This document shows, piece by piece, positions 1 to 7,679 of a DNA stretch of 64,000 nt (positions within the stretch are counted from its first letter, which is position 1; each line of letters starts with the position of its first letter). Both the position numbers and the translations under genes were made by a program. A model generated the notes under the pieces. That model did not search any database and had not been told where the DNA came from. It saw only the letters and a list, made by a program, of their open reading frames with translations. Origin of the DNA: Anaerolineae bacterium (GTDB lineage: Bacteria > Chloroflexota > Anaerolineae > B4-G1 > DUEL01); the NCBI GenBank assembly GCA_025060135.1, contig JANXCY010000001.1:77226-141225 (forward strand), in the 5' to 3' direction.

Positions 1-96
1 CCACATCCCCTCGCCGTTGTCTTCTACCATTCCCATCCGCCGCTCCTGGCGCGGGTGGAGGCCATCCGCCGACGCGTAGCAACCCATCAGCGATAA
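1..96 (+). CDS. C-terminal end of an unidentified protein (partial)
   Basis: An open frame enters from the left edge and ends at a TAA at 94-96. It gives 31 residues that start PHPLAVVFYHSHPPLLARVE and finish RRRVATHQR. The coding status is supported by the uninterrupted frame and by a strong hairpin three bases after the stop. The family cannot be recognised from this fragment. Confidence 0.4.
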   Translation, partial: PHPLAVVFYHSHPPLLARVEAIRRRVATHQR

Positions 97-98
97 AT

Positions 99-127
99 CC
101 GGTGCGGCGGCACAGCCGCCGCACCGG
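99..127. terminator. Perfect 12-bp hairpin between convergent genes
   Basis: CCGGTGCGGCGG at 99-110 pairs fully with its complement at 116-127 around a five-base loop. It lies between the rightward gene ending at 96 and the leftward fragment ending at 179, so it could end transcription from both sides. There is no clear T-run, only a pyrimidine-rich stretch after it. Confidence 0.6.
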
Positions 128-178
128 GCTTCTCCCTTTCACTCTCACAGGCCGGAGACCGAGAACTCCAAAGGCCCA

Positions 179-630
179 TCATCCATCTACCCGGATGCGC
201 CCCAGCAGCAGGAAGTCCTGCCCATTCTCCAGTCGGAGGCGTTCCCCTGTCTCCGACCGATAGAGGCCGATTTCCACTTCATAGAACCCCGGCGGCGTCT
301 CCGGTTTCACCCGCAGCGTGTAGGTCTCCCGATAGACTTCTCCGGCCTGCCATCGGGAGGTAGGAGGGGTCGGCGGTCGGTCCTCCTGTCCCCAAATCGT
401 CTGCGGTGGCTCCAGGATGTGGGTGAAGACGGTGTAGTCGTGTTCGGTGGGGCCGAGGGCCCGCCAGTACAACGTCAGCATCATCGTATCGCCGGGGCGC
501 AATCGCCGGGGGACCATCTCATACCCCACCAGTTCTATCCGGTCGCCGAACCGGTAGGAGACGGGGTTGGGATAGGGGCCCGGTCGGGGCCGGAGGGCCA
601 GTTCCCCGAAAGAGACGGAGCGCGAGCCAA
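179..630 (-). pseudogene. C-terminal fragment of a glycosyltransferase-type membrane protein, 5' end cut by a transposase
   Basis: About 150 codons in the leftward frame encode a beta-rich domain with FGDRIELVGYEM, RPGDTMMLTLYWRAL, a YTVFTHILEP segment, and YRETYTLRVKP followed by PPGFYEVEIGLY. In Chloroflexota this domain is known at the C-terminus of large polytopic glycosyltransferase-39-like proteins. The membrane part is missing. Upstream of about 630 the sequence becomes a transposase on the other strand, so the frame past that point (to 673) is read through foreign DNA. I infer a remnant left after an insertion and deletion. The exact junction is uncertain by several bases. Confidence 0.6.
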
Positions 631-1172
631 AGGTGCGCCAGCACGGATCTTCTAAACGGCGCACCTGGCGCAAGATTCACCTGGCTATAGACAGCGAAAG
701 CGGCGAAATTCAGGCTGTGGAACGGACCGAAGCGGGCGTCCACGATGCGAAAGTCGTCCGGCCGATGCTGGAGGAGGTGGAACAACCCCTGGCCAGTGTA
801 GCGGGGGACGGGAGTTATGACCGTCGGGAGGTCTATCAGGCCCTGCAGGAGCACAGCCCAGGTATTCGGATGGCGATTCCTCCCCGGCGAGATGCTCGCC
901 TCGGGCGGCACGGCAATACGAAGGGGCCACCTCCTCCGCGGGATGAGCATTTGCGCTATATTCGTCGGCACGATCGCCGCGCGTGGAAGCGGCGTTCGGG
1001 CGATCATCGTCGTTCTCTGGCCGAAACGGCCATTTTGCGTTTGAAGACCATCTTTGGGTCCTCTCTGAGCGCCCGTTGGCTGGAAACCCAGCGGACTCAA
1101 GCTCGTGTTCGCTGTCGGGCGTTGAACGGGATGACCCATCTGGGGGTGCCCGCCAGTTACGCAGTGACTTGA
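630..1172 (+). pseudogene. 5'-truncated IS5-family DDE transposase
   Basis: The frame encodes about 180 residues of the C-terminal part of an IS5-type transposase. It has RQHGSSKRRTWRKIHLAID, then AGDGSYDRREVYQAL with the second catalytic Asp, and SLAETAILRLKTIFG with the catalytic Glu. The N-terminal half, including the first catalytic Asp (normally in a VDSTGLK-like motif), is absent. The frame instead runs into the antisense of the neighbouring gene fragment. It is therefore unlikely to be active. No convincing terminal inverted repeat was found at the right side, where the element should end shortly after 1172. Confidence 0.8.
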
Positions 1173-1334
1173 GCCATCTGCGAAGAAATTCCCATTCAGG
1201 GAGACCTCTCCCTTATCCCATCTTGGCAAGCGATTTATGCACCAAAGCCCTTCATCGCACCAAATTTGAACATGAGCCAACATACGCTCTCCTCCACCTG
1301 GGAGGAGGCGATACCGGAGAGATACGTCTCCATT

Positions 1335-2702
1335 TTACACTGGTGTTGCCGGCGGCTGCTCCAGCAGGGGCAGAAAACGGCCTGCTCCCGGTTCGGCCAC
1401 CACTACTCCTTCCCAGAGCACCCGATGCCCTCTCTGGAAAGACATGACAGGCCAGCCCAGAACAGGACGGCCTTCGTAGAGGGTGTATCCAGCCCCTGAG
1501 TGCATCTCTTCCGCCCGTATGATGACCTCCCGCCGAGGGTCAAAGACGACAATGTCCGCATCTGAGCCCACCGCAATGGTGCCTTTTCGGGGGTACAGGC
1601 CGAAAATACGAGCGGGATTCTCGCAGAGAACTTGGACCAGCCGCACCATGGAGATACGCCCCCGGTTAACACCTTCGTCGTGGGTGACGACCAGCAGCGT
1701 CTCGAGGCCTGGCGCGCCGTACGGCTGTTCCCGCAGGTCGCCAAAGGGAGCCTTGCGCTTGGGCGCGTGGTCGGAAGAGACGACGGAGAGCGTGCCGTCG
1801 GCCAGAGCCTGCCAGAGGGCCTCCCGGTCGGCGTTGGTGCGTAACGGCGGGCCGATTTTGGCCAGCGCGCCACACGTCCGTAACATCTCCTCTGTCAGCG
1901 TCAGGTACTGGACGCAGGTCTCGGCAAAAACCCGCCGTCCTTCTGCCCGGGCCTGCCGAAGAGGCCGCAGGGCCCGGGCGGAGGTTACATGGACAACGTA
2001 CAGCGGACAATCCGCCACTTCGGCCATGCAAATCGCCCGAAAAATGGCCTCTTCCTCCAGTGCCGGAGGGTGAGAGATGCTGAAGAAGTGCGCTGCGTTG
2101 GGCCCACCCAGTTCCTCCCAATAACGGTCCTCCAGATAATCAATCCCACCTCCGTTTTCGGCATGGACCATCGCCATGCCACCCCGTTCCGCCAGGAGGT
2201 GCATCGCCCAGAGCAGGTGGTAATCGTCGGTGTACCATTGCTGCTTGACGTAAGCCAAGAAGAATTTGAAGGTCCGGACGCCCAGTTCCATCACCCGAGG
2301 GATTTCGGGAACCTGGCGCGGGGCCTCAAATAGGCCGCCGTGAAGACCAAAATCCAGCCGGGAACGGGCCTGGCCGTCCTCCAGCATCCGTTGAACCTGC
2401 TCCAGGAGACTCTCGCCAGTTCGGGCGTAGACAAAGTGGAGAAGAGTGGTGATACCCCCGTAAGCCGCCACACGAGAGCAAGCCTCCACATCGTCCTCAT
2501 AGACTGGATGGACATGGACGTCTATGGCGCCGGGGAGAAGGTACAGACCAGTCACATCTATCACCTCGCGGGCCGGGTAGTCCCGCAGGTCCGGCGCAAT
2601 GGCCGCGACCGTTTCCCCGCGCACACCTACATCGGCCCGCCGGACTCCCTCGCCACTCACCAGCAGGCCGCCGGTGAGGATAAAGTCCAAAGGTTCAGAC
2701 AT
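1335..2702 (-). CDS. Dihydropyrimidinase / hydantoinase-like metal-dependent amidohydrolase
   Basis: This 455-residue cytosolic enzyme belongs to the cyclic-amidohydrolase family (dihydropyrimidinase, allantoinase, dihydroorotase), which opens cyclic amide rings using two metal ions. The metal ligands are visible: HVH at 63-65, the likely carboxylated Lys146 in TFKFFLAY, His180 in VHAEN, His238 in VVHVTS and Asp311 in SSDHAP. The length fits the family. The start codon follows a GGAG motif and lies 28 bases inside a good promoter. No other pyrimidine-catabolism gene is adjacent, so the exact substrate (hydantoin, dihydropyrimidine or allantoin) cannot be decided. The C-terminal 20 residues are proline-rich. 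Confidence 0.85.
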   Translation of the reverse strand: MSEPLDFILTGGLLVSGEGVRRADVGVRGETVAAIAPDLRDYPAREVIDVTGLYLLPGAIDVHVHPVYEDDVEACSRVAAYGGITTLLHFVYARTGESLLEQVQRMLEDGQARSRLDFGLHGGLFEAPRQVPEIPRVMELGVRTFKFFLAYVKQQWYTDDYHLLWAMHLLAERGGMAMVHAENGGGIDYLEDRYWEELGGPNAAHFFSISHPPALEEEAIFRAICMAEVADCPLYVVHVTSARALRPLRQARAEGRRVFAETCVQYLTLTEEMLRTCGALAKIGPPLRTNADREALWQALADGTLSVVSSDHAPKRKAPFGDLREQPYGAPGLETLLVVTHDEGVNRGRISMVRLVQVLCENPARIFGLYPRKGTIAVGSDADIVVFDPRREVIIRAEEMHSGAGYTLYEGRPVLGWPVMSFQRGHRVLWEGVVVAEPGAGRFLPLLEQPPATPV

Positions 2703-2729
2703 AGACGCGCTCCGTTGCTGAATACGTCA

Positions 2730-2758
2730 ATTATAGCATTGTTCCACCATTTGGACAA
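2730..2758 (-). promoter_or_regulatory. Sigma70-type promoter of the amidohydrolase gene
   Basis: Reading leftward, TTGTCC (complement of 2753-2758) is followed after 17 bases by TATAAT (complement of 2730-2735), preceded by a TGC extended -10 element. Transcription would start near 2723, about 20 bases before the ATG at 2702. Confidence 0.75.
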
Positions 2759-2881
2759 CCATTTGGATAAGGGGAACCGGAAGAGAGCTTGAGGCGTCTT
2801 AGGAGCAAAGAGAGTAAGAGGAGCAAATGCTGGGTATTCCTGGTGTCCATGCGAAAACCATCCATATATGGAGGGATAAGG

Positions 2882-3970
2882 ATGAAAACCGCCATACCGG
2901 TATTTGTGTTATTGATGATCCTGGTTGCTTGCACGCCGAAGCCGTTTGCCAGTCCTACGAGTTCTCCCTCCACACCGCCCTTTTCGCCGTTACCGCTGTC
3001 GGCCTCCTGGGAGGAGATCACTCCGATCGGCAACATCCTGGCTGATCCGATGAGATACCGGGGACAAGAGGTAACCATTGTGGCATACTACCGGGGGTGG
3101 GACTTACTGGGGGAAGCCGGTACCGGCCCGCCCCGCACCCGGAGCGACATTCTCGTCGCGGACCCCACTGGGGCCATCTACATCGCGCCAGCCGGGAGGG
3201 AGGCCATAAAGGGCCTGCCATTGCTCCTCCCCTTCCAGATAGAATCCACAGAAACCTTATTGCGGTTGCGAGGAACAGTGGAACTGACCGAGAGAGGTCA
3301 ACCCTACATTCTGGTTACGAAGATGGAGGAGATAAAGGGACTGCCTGCCCGGGTCCTCCTGCGGGTCCGCCGGACCGGGGGCTTCGCCGGGATGGACCAC
3401 GAACTGACGGCGACGGCAGACGGAGTGCTTTACTTTCTGGACCGTAAGAGTCGCACCCATGTCCGCTGGAAGGCCGCCCCGGCCCAGATCGCTCAGGCGG
3501 TAGAGAGGCTTCGTCCATTAATGGACGGCGAGGTCGGCACGCCGCTCCCGGACGGCTTCGCCTATACCATCACCCTTCAGGACGGGGAACAGGTGCGAAC
3601 AGCCACTTTCTACGAGGGACAGTTATCCGAAGAAGCAGCCCGGGCGCTGGCTCCGATCCAGGAATGGTTCGGAGAGGCCATGGAGAGATCCGTCCGTCCT
3701 ACTCCCACCCCGATGCAGGCATACCCGGAGGCCGTAATGGCGGCGGTCCGGAGGATGGCAGAGCAACGGGGCATCCCGCCCGAAGAGATCCGGGTGGTCT
3801 CATGGGAGCCGGTGGACTGGCCGGATACCAGTCTGGGATGTCCAGAGCCGGGGATGGTCTACGCACAGGTCATCGTCCCGGGCTATCAGGTTGTGCTGGA
3901 AGTTTGGGGGGAACTCCACCGGGTTCATACCGATCGGTCGGGACAGCAGATCGTGTTCTGTTTGCCTTAG
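2882..3970 (+). CDS. Lipoprotein of unknown function with an OB-like N-terminal region
   Basis: The 362-residue product starts MKTAIPVFVLLMILVAC, a type II signal peptide with the lipobox LVAC at residues 14-17. It is therefore probably anchored outside the cytoplasmic membrane. A Ser/Thr/Pro linker follows. Residues of about 35-140 (NILADPMRYRGQEVTIVAYY and on to RGQPYILVT) look like a beta-barrel of the kind seen in secreted OB-fold proteins. The C-terminal 60 residues carry VDWPDTSLGCPEPGMVYAQ and PGYQVVLEV, a Cys-containing motif known in small secreted proteins of cyanobacteria and Chloroflexota. The ATG at 2882 was chosen over an upstream in-frame ATG at 2789 because it gives the signal peptide and has GGAGGGAT just before it. 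Function unknown. Confidence 0.75.
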   Translation: MKTAIPVFVLLMILVACTPKPFASPTSSPSTPPFSPLPLSASWEEITPIGNILADPMRYRGQEVTIVAYYRGWDLLGEAGTGPPRTRSDILVADPTGAIYIAPAGREAIKGLPLLLPFQIESTETLLRLRGTVELTERGQPYILVTKMEEIKGLPARVLLRVRRTGGFAGMDHELTATADGVLYFLDRKSRTHVRWKAAPAQIAQAVERLRPLMDGEVGTPLPDGFAYTITLQDGEQVRTATFYEGQLSEEAARALAPIQEWFGEAMERSVRPTPTPMQAYPEAVMAAVRRMAEQRGIPPEEIRVVSWEPVDWPDTSLGCPEPGMVYAQVIVPGYQVVLEVWGELHRVHTDRSGQQIVFCLP

Positions 3971-4040
3971 CATCTTTCACCAACTTGGGTGGTTGAATGC
4001 AACGGGGATTCGCCAGGGGTGTCGCCAGCTCCCTGTTCTG

Positions 4041-4967
4041 CTACGGCCGTCTCCGAATCAACGAGATGAATGCCTGCTCCATGCGGGGACGGGTGGGCCG
4101 CAGGGACTCCACGCTGACCCCCGCGCGAGCCAGAGCCTCCCGAACGATGGCTTCGCCCTGCTGGGGGTCCTCCACGAAGACATGGAGCCGATCGCCGTAG
4201 ACCTGGACCTCCAGGATGCCAGGGACCCTTTCCAGCGCGCGGGCGGCCTCCCGCACCCGCGCCGGGCGCAGTTCCAGAAGGTACCCCGTAACCTGCTCCC
4301 GGATACGGTCAGGCGTGTCGCAGGCAATGATACGGCCGTCCAGCATTAGCGCCACCCGTGAGCACCGCTCTGCCTCGTCCATGTACGGCGTGGTTACAAA
4401 GAGCGTCACCCCCTCCAGGTGAAGTTCGGTCAGAATTTCCCAGAACTCTCGGCGGGAGACGGGGTCTACGCCGGTAGTCGGCTCGTCCAGGAAGAGAATC
4501 TCCGGACGGTGGATAAGGGTACAGGCCAGGGCCAGTTTCTTCTGCATACCGCCGGAAAGGTGGGCAGCGCGGCGATGGCGAAAGGGCTCCAGACGGGAGA
4601 AGGCCAAAAGGCGCGCGATGCGCTCCTCTCGTTCCCGCCGCCCCACCTCAAAGACGTCGGCAAAGAAGATGAGATTCTCCAGGACAGTCAGGTCGCCGTA
4701 GAGGGAGAACTGCTGGGGCATGTAGCCGATGCGGCGCTTGACGGCCTCTCCCTGCCGGACGGTGTCAAAGCCGGCTACCCGCGCGCGGCCCGACGTGGGC
4801 GCCAGCAGCCCGCAGAGGAGGCGGAGAGTGGTCGTTTTCCCGGCGCCGTCGGGCCCCAGCAGGCCGAAAATCTCCCCCCGCCGGACGACCAGATTCAGCC
4901 CGTCTACCGCCACCACCCGCCCGAAGCGGCGGGTAAGATTAATTGTCTCAATAACGCACTCGTGCAT
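4041..4967 (-). CDS. ABC transporter ATP-binding protein (ABC-2 export type)
   Basis: This 308-residue ATPase has a Walker A motif GPDGAGKTT (Asp in place of the usual Asn), the Q-loop in YMPQQFSLYGDLT, the signature LSGGMQ, Walker B EILFLDEPT and the switch His replaced by Thr in FVTTPYMDEAE. It matches the CcmA/YbhF family of export ATPases, including a C-terminal ferredoxin-like extension (residues about 225-308) typical of ABC-2 drug or lipid exporters. No permease gene lies next to it on either side, so its membrane partner must be encoded elsewhere or is lost. The ATG at 4967 follows GGGATGGA. Upstream in-frame codons are poorly conserved in character and lie in intergenic repeat sequence. 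Confidence 0.85.
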   Translation of the reverse strand: MHECVIETINLTRRFGRVVAVDGLNLVVRRGEIFGLLGPDGAGKTTTLRLLCGLLAPTSGRARVAGFDTVRQGEAVKRRIGYMPQQFSLYGDLTVLENLIFFADVFEVGRREREERIARLLAFSRLEPFRHRRAAHLSGGMQKKLALACTLIHRPEILFLDEPTTGVDPVSRREFWEILTELHLEGVTLFVTTPYMDEAERCSRVALMLDGRIIACDTPDRIREQVTGYLLELRPARVREAARALERVPGILEVQVYGDRLHVFVEDPQQGEAIVREALARAGVSVESLRPTRPRMEQAFISLIRRRP

Positions 4968-5426
4968 TTTCCATCCCAATGTAGGAAAAAACAGAAGCCG
5001 TGGCGCCTTCCCAATTAAAAAGACGACAAATAGGAATCTGCTGCAAAAACTTACCGCAGAGACGCCGAGGACGCAGAATGCAAATAAAGTCTCTCTGTGT
5101 GCTTGCTCCTCAGCGATGCAACGGGCTTTTGGCAATGGCCTCAAATATCGTCAGCGTCCGGAAGCACCGCGGCCGCGATCTAGGCCGGTTAAGGAATACG
5201 ATCCCCAAACCAAGGTCGGTTAATCCCGCTGCATCTTTCCCCTAAGCGTTCCATATTGGAAATAGGACGCGGATGAACATAGACGAGAGCGGATTTTCCT
5301 AAAAAAGAAATAAAGCAGGTCGCCTCACCGATGCTCTTTCCGACACAGTCTAATATCGGGCATAGCTCTGAAGGTGGGGAGGGTCTTTAAGAAAGAGCCT
5401 TCGCGGAAAAGGAGACAGAGAAGGGC
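4968..5426. other. Gene-free stretch with repeat fragments
   Basis: This 459-bp region is more AT-rich than its surroundings and I see no convincing gene. It holds two short dispersed repeats: CGCAGAGACGCCGAGGACGC (about 5055-5074) and a degenerate GGACGCGGATGAACATAGACG (about 5268-5288). The first is a word known between genes of many environmental bacteria. No clear promoter was found for the ABC gene that reads leftward out of it. Confidence 0.5.
5051..5079. repeat. Widespread intergenic repeat word (CGCAGAGACGC type)
   Basis: TTACCGCAGAGACGCCGAGG followed by ACGCAGAAT matches the short CGCAGAGACGC(A)GAGG repeat family known from intergenic DNA in many environmental genomes. Only one copy is seen in this window. 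Confidence 0.45.
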
Positions 5427-5708
5427 TCAGGGGGGAAAGAGGACAACCCGTCCGGTCATCACCAGGCACATACAGCCCAGCAAGGCAACGTTCAGAAACA
5501 GCAGCAATGCCAGCACAAACCGCTGCCAGGGAGAGAGCGCACCGATAAGGCCTCCCAGCCCCCCCAAGGATGGGCCAGAAGACCGTCTCCGGAGGCGCGT
5601 GTGTTGGTTTTTCTGCGCCTCCTCCAGTCCTTCGCTCAGATCCCGCTCCTCTGCTTCAAAGGGCGGTAGCCACTGTCCGCGCTCCAGCCAGTTGCTATCC
5701 TCCATCAT
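5427..5708 (-). CDS. Small single-pass membrane protein, unknown function
   Basis: The 93-residue product has an acidic, coiled N-terminal half (residues 1-45), a Gly/Ser-rich stretch and one membrane segment (WQRFVLALLLFLNVALLGCM, about 62-81) near the C-terminus. It starts three bases after the stop of the LysM protein gene, so the two are almost surely co-transcribed. A second ATG one codon downstream (5703-5705) is an alternative start. No family was recognised. The topology suggests a tail-anchored protein whose N-terminal part stays in the cytosol. Confidence 0.6.
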   Translation of the reverse strand: MMEDSNWLERGQWLPPFEAEERDLSEGLEEAQKNQHTRLRRRSSGPSLGGLGGLIGALSPWQRFVLALLLFLNVALLGCMCLVMTGRVVLFPP

Positions 5709-5711
5709 TTC

Positions 5712-6698
5712 TTACCCCACTCGCACACGCCAGCCTTCCTGCATATAGACCTCATCCCGGGGCAATCCCTGCTCGTCCCAGAGGTGGCCGTTCCACTCCC
5801 AGAACTGGGCCCGGGAGATATGGTACCGTTTGCAGATACTCCAGATGGTATCGTTTACCGTTACGATATGGAACTGGGCGGTAGCGGGTTTTTCCTCGGT
5901 GGGGACAGGAGGAGGTGGAGCAACCCGTCGCGGGGGAGGTGGGGCCGCCGATGGCCCCAGCGATGCCAGAATCGGCCACATTTTCGGGTCCAGAGCGCCG
6001 ATCCCGTAGAGGCTCAGGAACGGCGGATGATGAGCCGCCAGTTCTTGAACCCATTCCAGAAATGAGGTCACCCCGGGGAGCAAGGCTTCTTCACTGATCG
6101 CCAGGACAGGGTACAATGGTGGCATATTTCCCCATTCCCGTCCCCAGCGGGCATGTTCTCCGTATGCCCACTTATCAATCACGGTTCGGGGCGTCCGCCG
6201 GGTAGTCAGGACGCACCAGGGCATCCATCCGCCCTGGCAGAAACGGTTCATGTCCCGGTAGGGTATCTCCGGATGGCGCCAGATGTCGGGTGGAGCCGCA
6301 TAGTACAGGCGCTCCGGCTCCACCCCGGTCTCCAGAAGTTCCCGCCCCAGCGTGGCGGCGGCGACCGTTTTTCCTGCCGTCCTCTCGGTCAGGTCCAGCA
6401 CCACTCCCTCATAGCCAGCGCGCCAGGCTTTGATAACCAGCGCGGCCTCAGCGAAGGGATCATCCAGGGAGAGGGGAACCCAGGCCAGGGGCACCAGTCC
6501 GGCCTGACGGACGCGGCGCTCCACCCACCCGGCGGCCTCCACGAAGAACATCCCCCGCACCCCCACCCGGTAGATGAGGTGGGTCGCGCCGATAGCCACC
6601 GCCACCTCCAGCGTCCCGTTCAGATCGCCGGAGAAGGAGAGCCAGAGCCCTTTACCGACGAGACGGAATTCGTGATTGGTGATGCGTGATGCGTGCAT
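5712..6698 (-). CDS. LysM-domain protein with TIM-barrel-like N-terminal domain
   Basis: The product is up to 328 residues. Residues about 15-250 contain LIYRVGVRGMFFVEAAGWVE, VPLAWVPLSLDDPFAEA and AGYEGVVLDLTE, and resemble a glycoside-hydrolase-like barrel. A Pro-rich linker (about 250-275) leads to a C-terminal LysM motif (FHIVTVNDTIWSICKRYHIS) that usually binds peptidoglycan or chitin-type glycans. No signal peptide is visible. The first 12 codons (ASRITNHEFR) lie in an intergenic repeat, so the true start may be a non-ATG codon further down and the ATG at 6698 is not secure. The gene is followed directly by the small membrane protein at 5427-5708. Catalytic residues could not be assigned. 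Confidence 0.6.
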   Translation of the reverse strand: MHASRITNHEFRLVGKGLWLSFSGDLNGTLEVAVAIGATHLIYRVGVRGMFFVEAAGWVERRVRQAGLVPLAWVPLSLDDPFAEAALVIKAWRAGYEGVVLDLTERTAGKTVAAATLGRELLETGVEPERLYYAAPPDIWRHPEIPYRDMNRFCQGGWMPWCVLTTRRTPRTVIDKWAYGEHARWGREWGNMPPLYPVLAISEEALLPGVTSFLEWVQELAAHHPPFLSLYGIGALDPKMWPILASLGPSAAPPPPRRVAPPPPVPTEEKPATAQFHIVTVNDTIWSICKRYHISRAQFWEWNGHLWDEQGLPRDEVYMQEGWRVRVG

Positions 6699-6795
6699 TC
6701 GCGGATTCGGTGCCGAGTCGTGTTGCGTATTCCGTGTTGCGTTTTACAGTGTCATTCGTGCATTGGGTAGATTCGTGTCCTATTCGTGGTCGGCT
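6640..6795. repeat. Intergenic repeat patch of CGTGATT / ATTCGTG / TTCCGTGTTGCG words
   Basis: This patch is built from repeated short words: GTGATTGGTGATGCGTGATG, GTATTCCGTGTTGCG, and ATTCGTGCATTGGG followed by ATTCGTGTCCTATTCGTGG. Similar words recur near 22561 and 54852 in this window. It covers the beginning of the LysM gene and the end of the decayed gene upstream. Confidence 0.5.
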
Positions 6796-7322
6796 GAGGA
6801 AAGCATCCGCTTCCGGAATGGCCAGGGCCTCTCTCAGAAAGACCTCCCGGACCGACTCGGGGACGGTCATTTCAAACACGCCGCTGTTCCAGTCGTAGAA
6901 ATCGGGGGCCTCCCGGGCCAGCAGGTCCAGCGCGCTCGGGCAGTCAGAAAACCAGCGGGCGTGCCAGCCGCTGATAGGCTGCTCGCTGCCAGTTCAACCC
7001 CCGCAGGGTCTGTAGCGCCCGCTCCCGGTCGGCGGAGGGTAAATGGGCCTCCAGACCATATAAAAGGCACGGAGTCTTCGGAAGTAGATTCAGCGGCACA
7101 GACAACAGCAGAGTAAACCTCCGATTCATCGGTCAGGTCTACTTCTATAATTGGGCGCGCGAGGGTTCTTTTCAGAGGGGCCACCACCCCGGCCCGGTAG
7201 AGGGGGATGTTGCAGCGGACGAAACAGAGAGCAAATCCCCGCGCCAGCCGCAGGGCGTGGGCCAGACGGGCTTCGTCGTCCACGACAACCAGGGTCTTGG
7301 CCTGCTGAAGAACAACTTCCAT
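6795..7322 (-). pseudogene. Decayed gene broken by frameshifts and a nonsense codon
   Basis: Three leftward frames join to make one protein-like sequence. Segment one begins at the ATG at 7322 (MEVVLQQAKTLVVVDDEARL to IIEVDLTDESEVY, to about 7120). Segment two (about 7129-6944) carries PCLLYGLEAHLPSADRERAL and LNWQRAAYQRLARPLVF, then a TGA where homologous proteins would be expected to have Trp. Segment three (about 6940-6795) carries ALDLLAREAPDFYDWNSGVF. The wording resembles the N-terminal region of large Chloroflexota proteins with P-loop or TPR parts, at low confidence. The start overlaps the stop of the upstream gene (TAATG), so it was once translationally coupled. Sequencing error is an alternative explanation. 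Confidence 0.55.
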
Positions 7323-7660
7323 TAGCCAGTTTCCAGAGGGCTTCGCAACCGGGGGGTCCGCCGCACCGCCGGATGCAGGTCTGCCCAACGCTCGTCGTTC
7401 TGGTACCCCAGGGCCAGCCGCAGGTGCAACAACCGGGCAGAGGTTTCGTCGCCGGGTACCCGCCGTTCCCGCGCGATAAAGGCCAGCCGCTCCAGGTCGC
7501 TCTCCTGGCGGCGAATCTCCACCCGTCGGGAACTGCCGCTACGCACCTGGCCGGTGATGGCTATCCCCATCCGGGCCAGAATAGGCACCTGGGGCCCTAC
7601 ACCAAAATCGGCCTCATAGTAGGCTTCATCCACCGTTGGGACCGGATATACCTGCGCCAT
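7322..7660 (-). CDS. Conserved-looking small protein of unknown function
   Basis: This 112-residue cytosolic protein starts MAQVYPVPTVDEAYYEADFG and contains VPILARMGIAITGQVRSGSS, then a charged stretch (RRVEIRRQESDLERLAFIAR) and an alpha-helical C-terminus. It lies 19 bases downstream of dnaN on the same strand, so it may be in the dnaN operon. Its stop overlaps the start of the decayed downstream gene. The G-Q-V-R-S-G-S segment loosely recalls a phosphate-binding loop but lacks the Lys. Function not recognised. Confidence 0.5.
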   Translation of the reverse strand: MAQVYPVPTVDEAYYEADFGVGPQVPILARMGIAITGQVRSGSSRRVEIRRQESDLERLAFIARERRVPGDETSARLLHLRLALGYQNDERWADLHPAVRRTPRLRSPLETG

Positions 7661-7679
7661 CGCGCGTCTCCCGCGCTCC

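Noticed and set aside
519-1283. A long leftward frame of 254 codons opposite the transposase
   Set aside because: It is antisense to clear IS5 transposase coding sequence, has no family features and spans the junction of two remnants.
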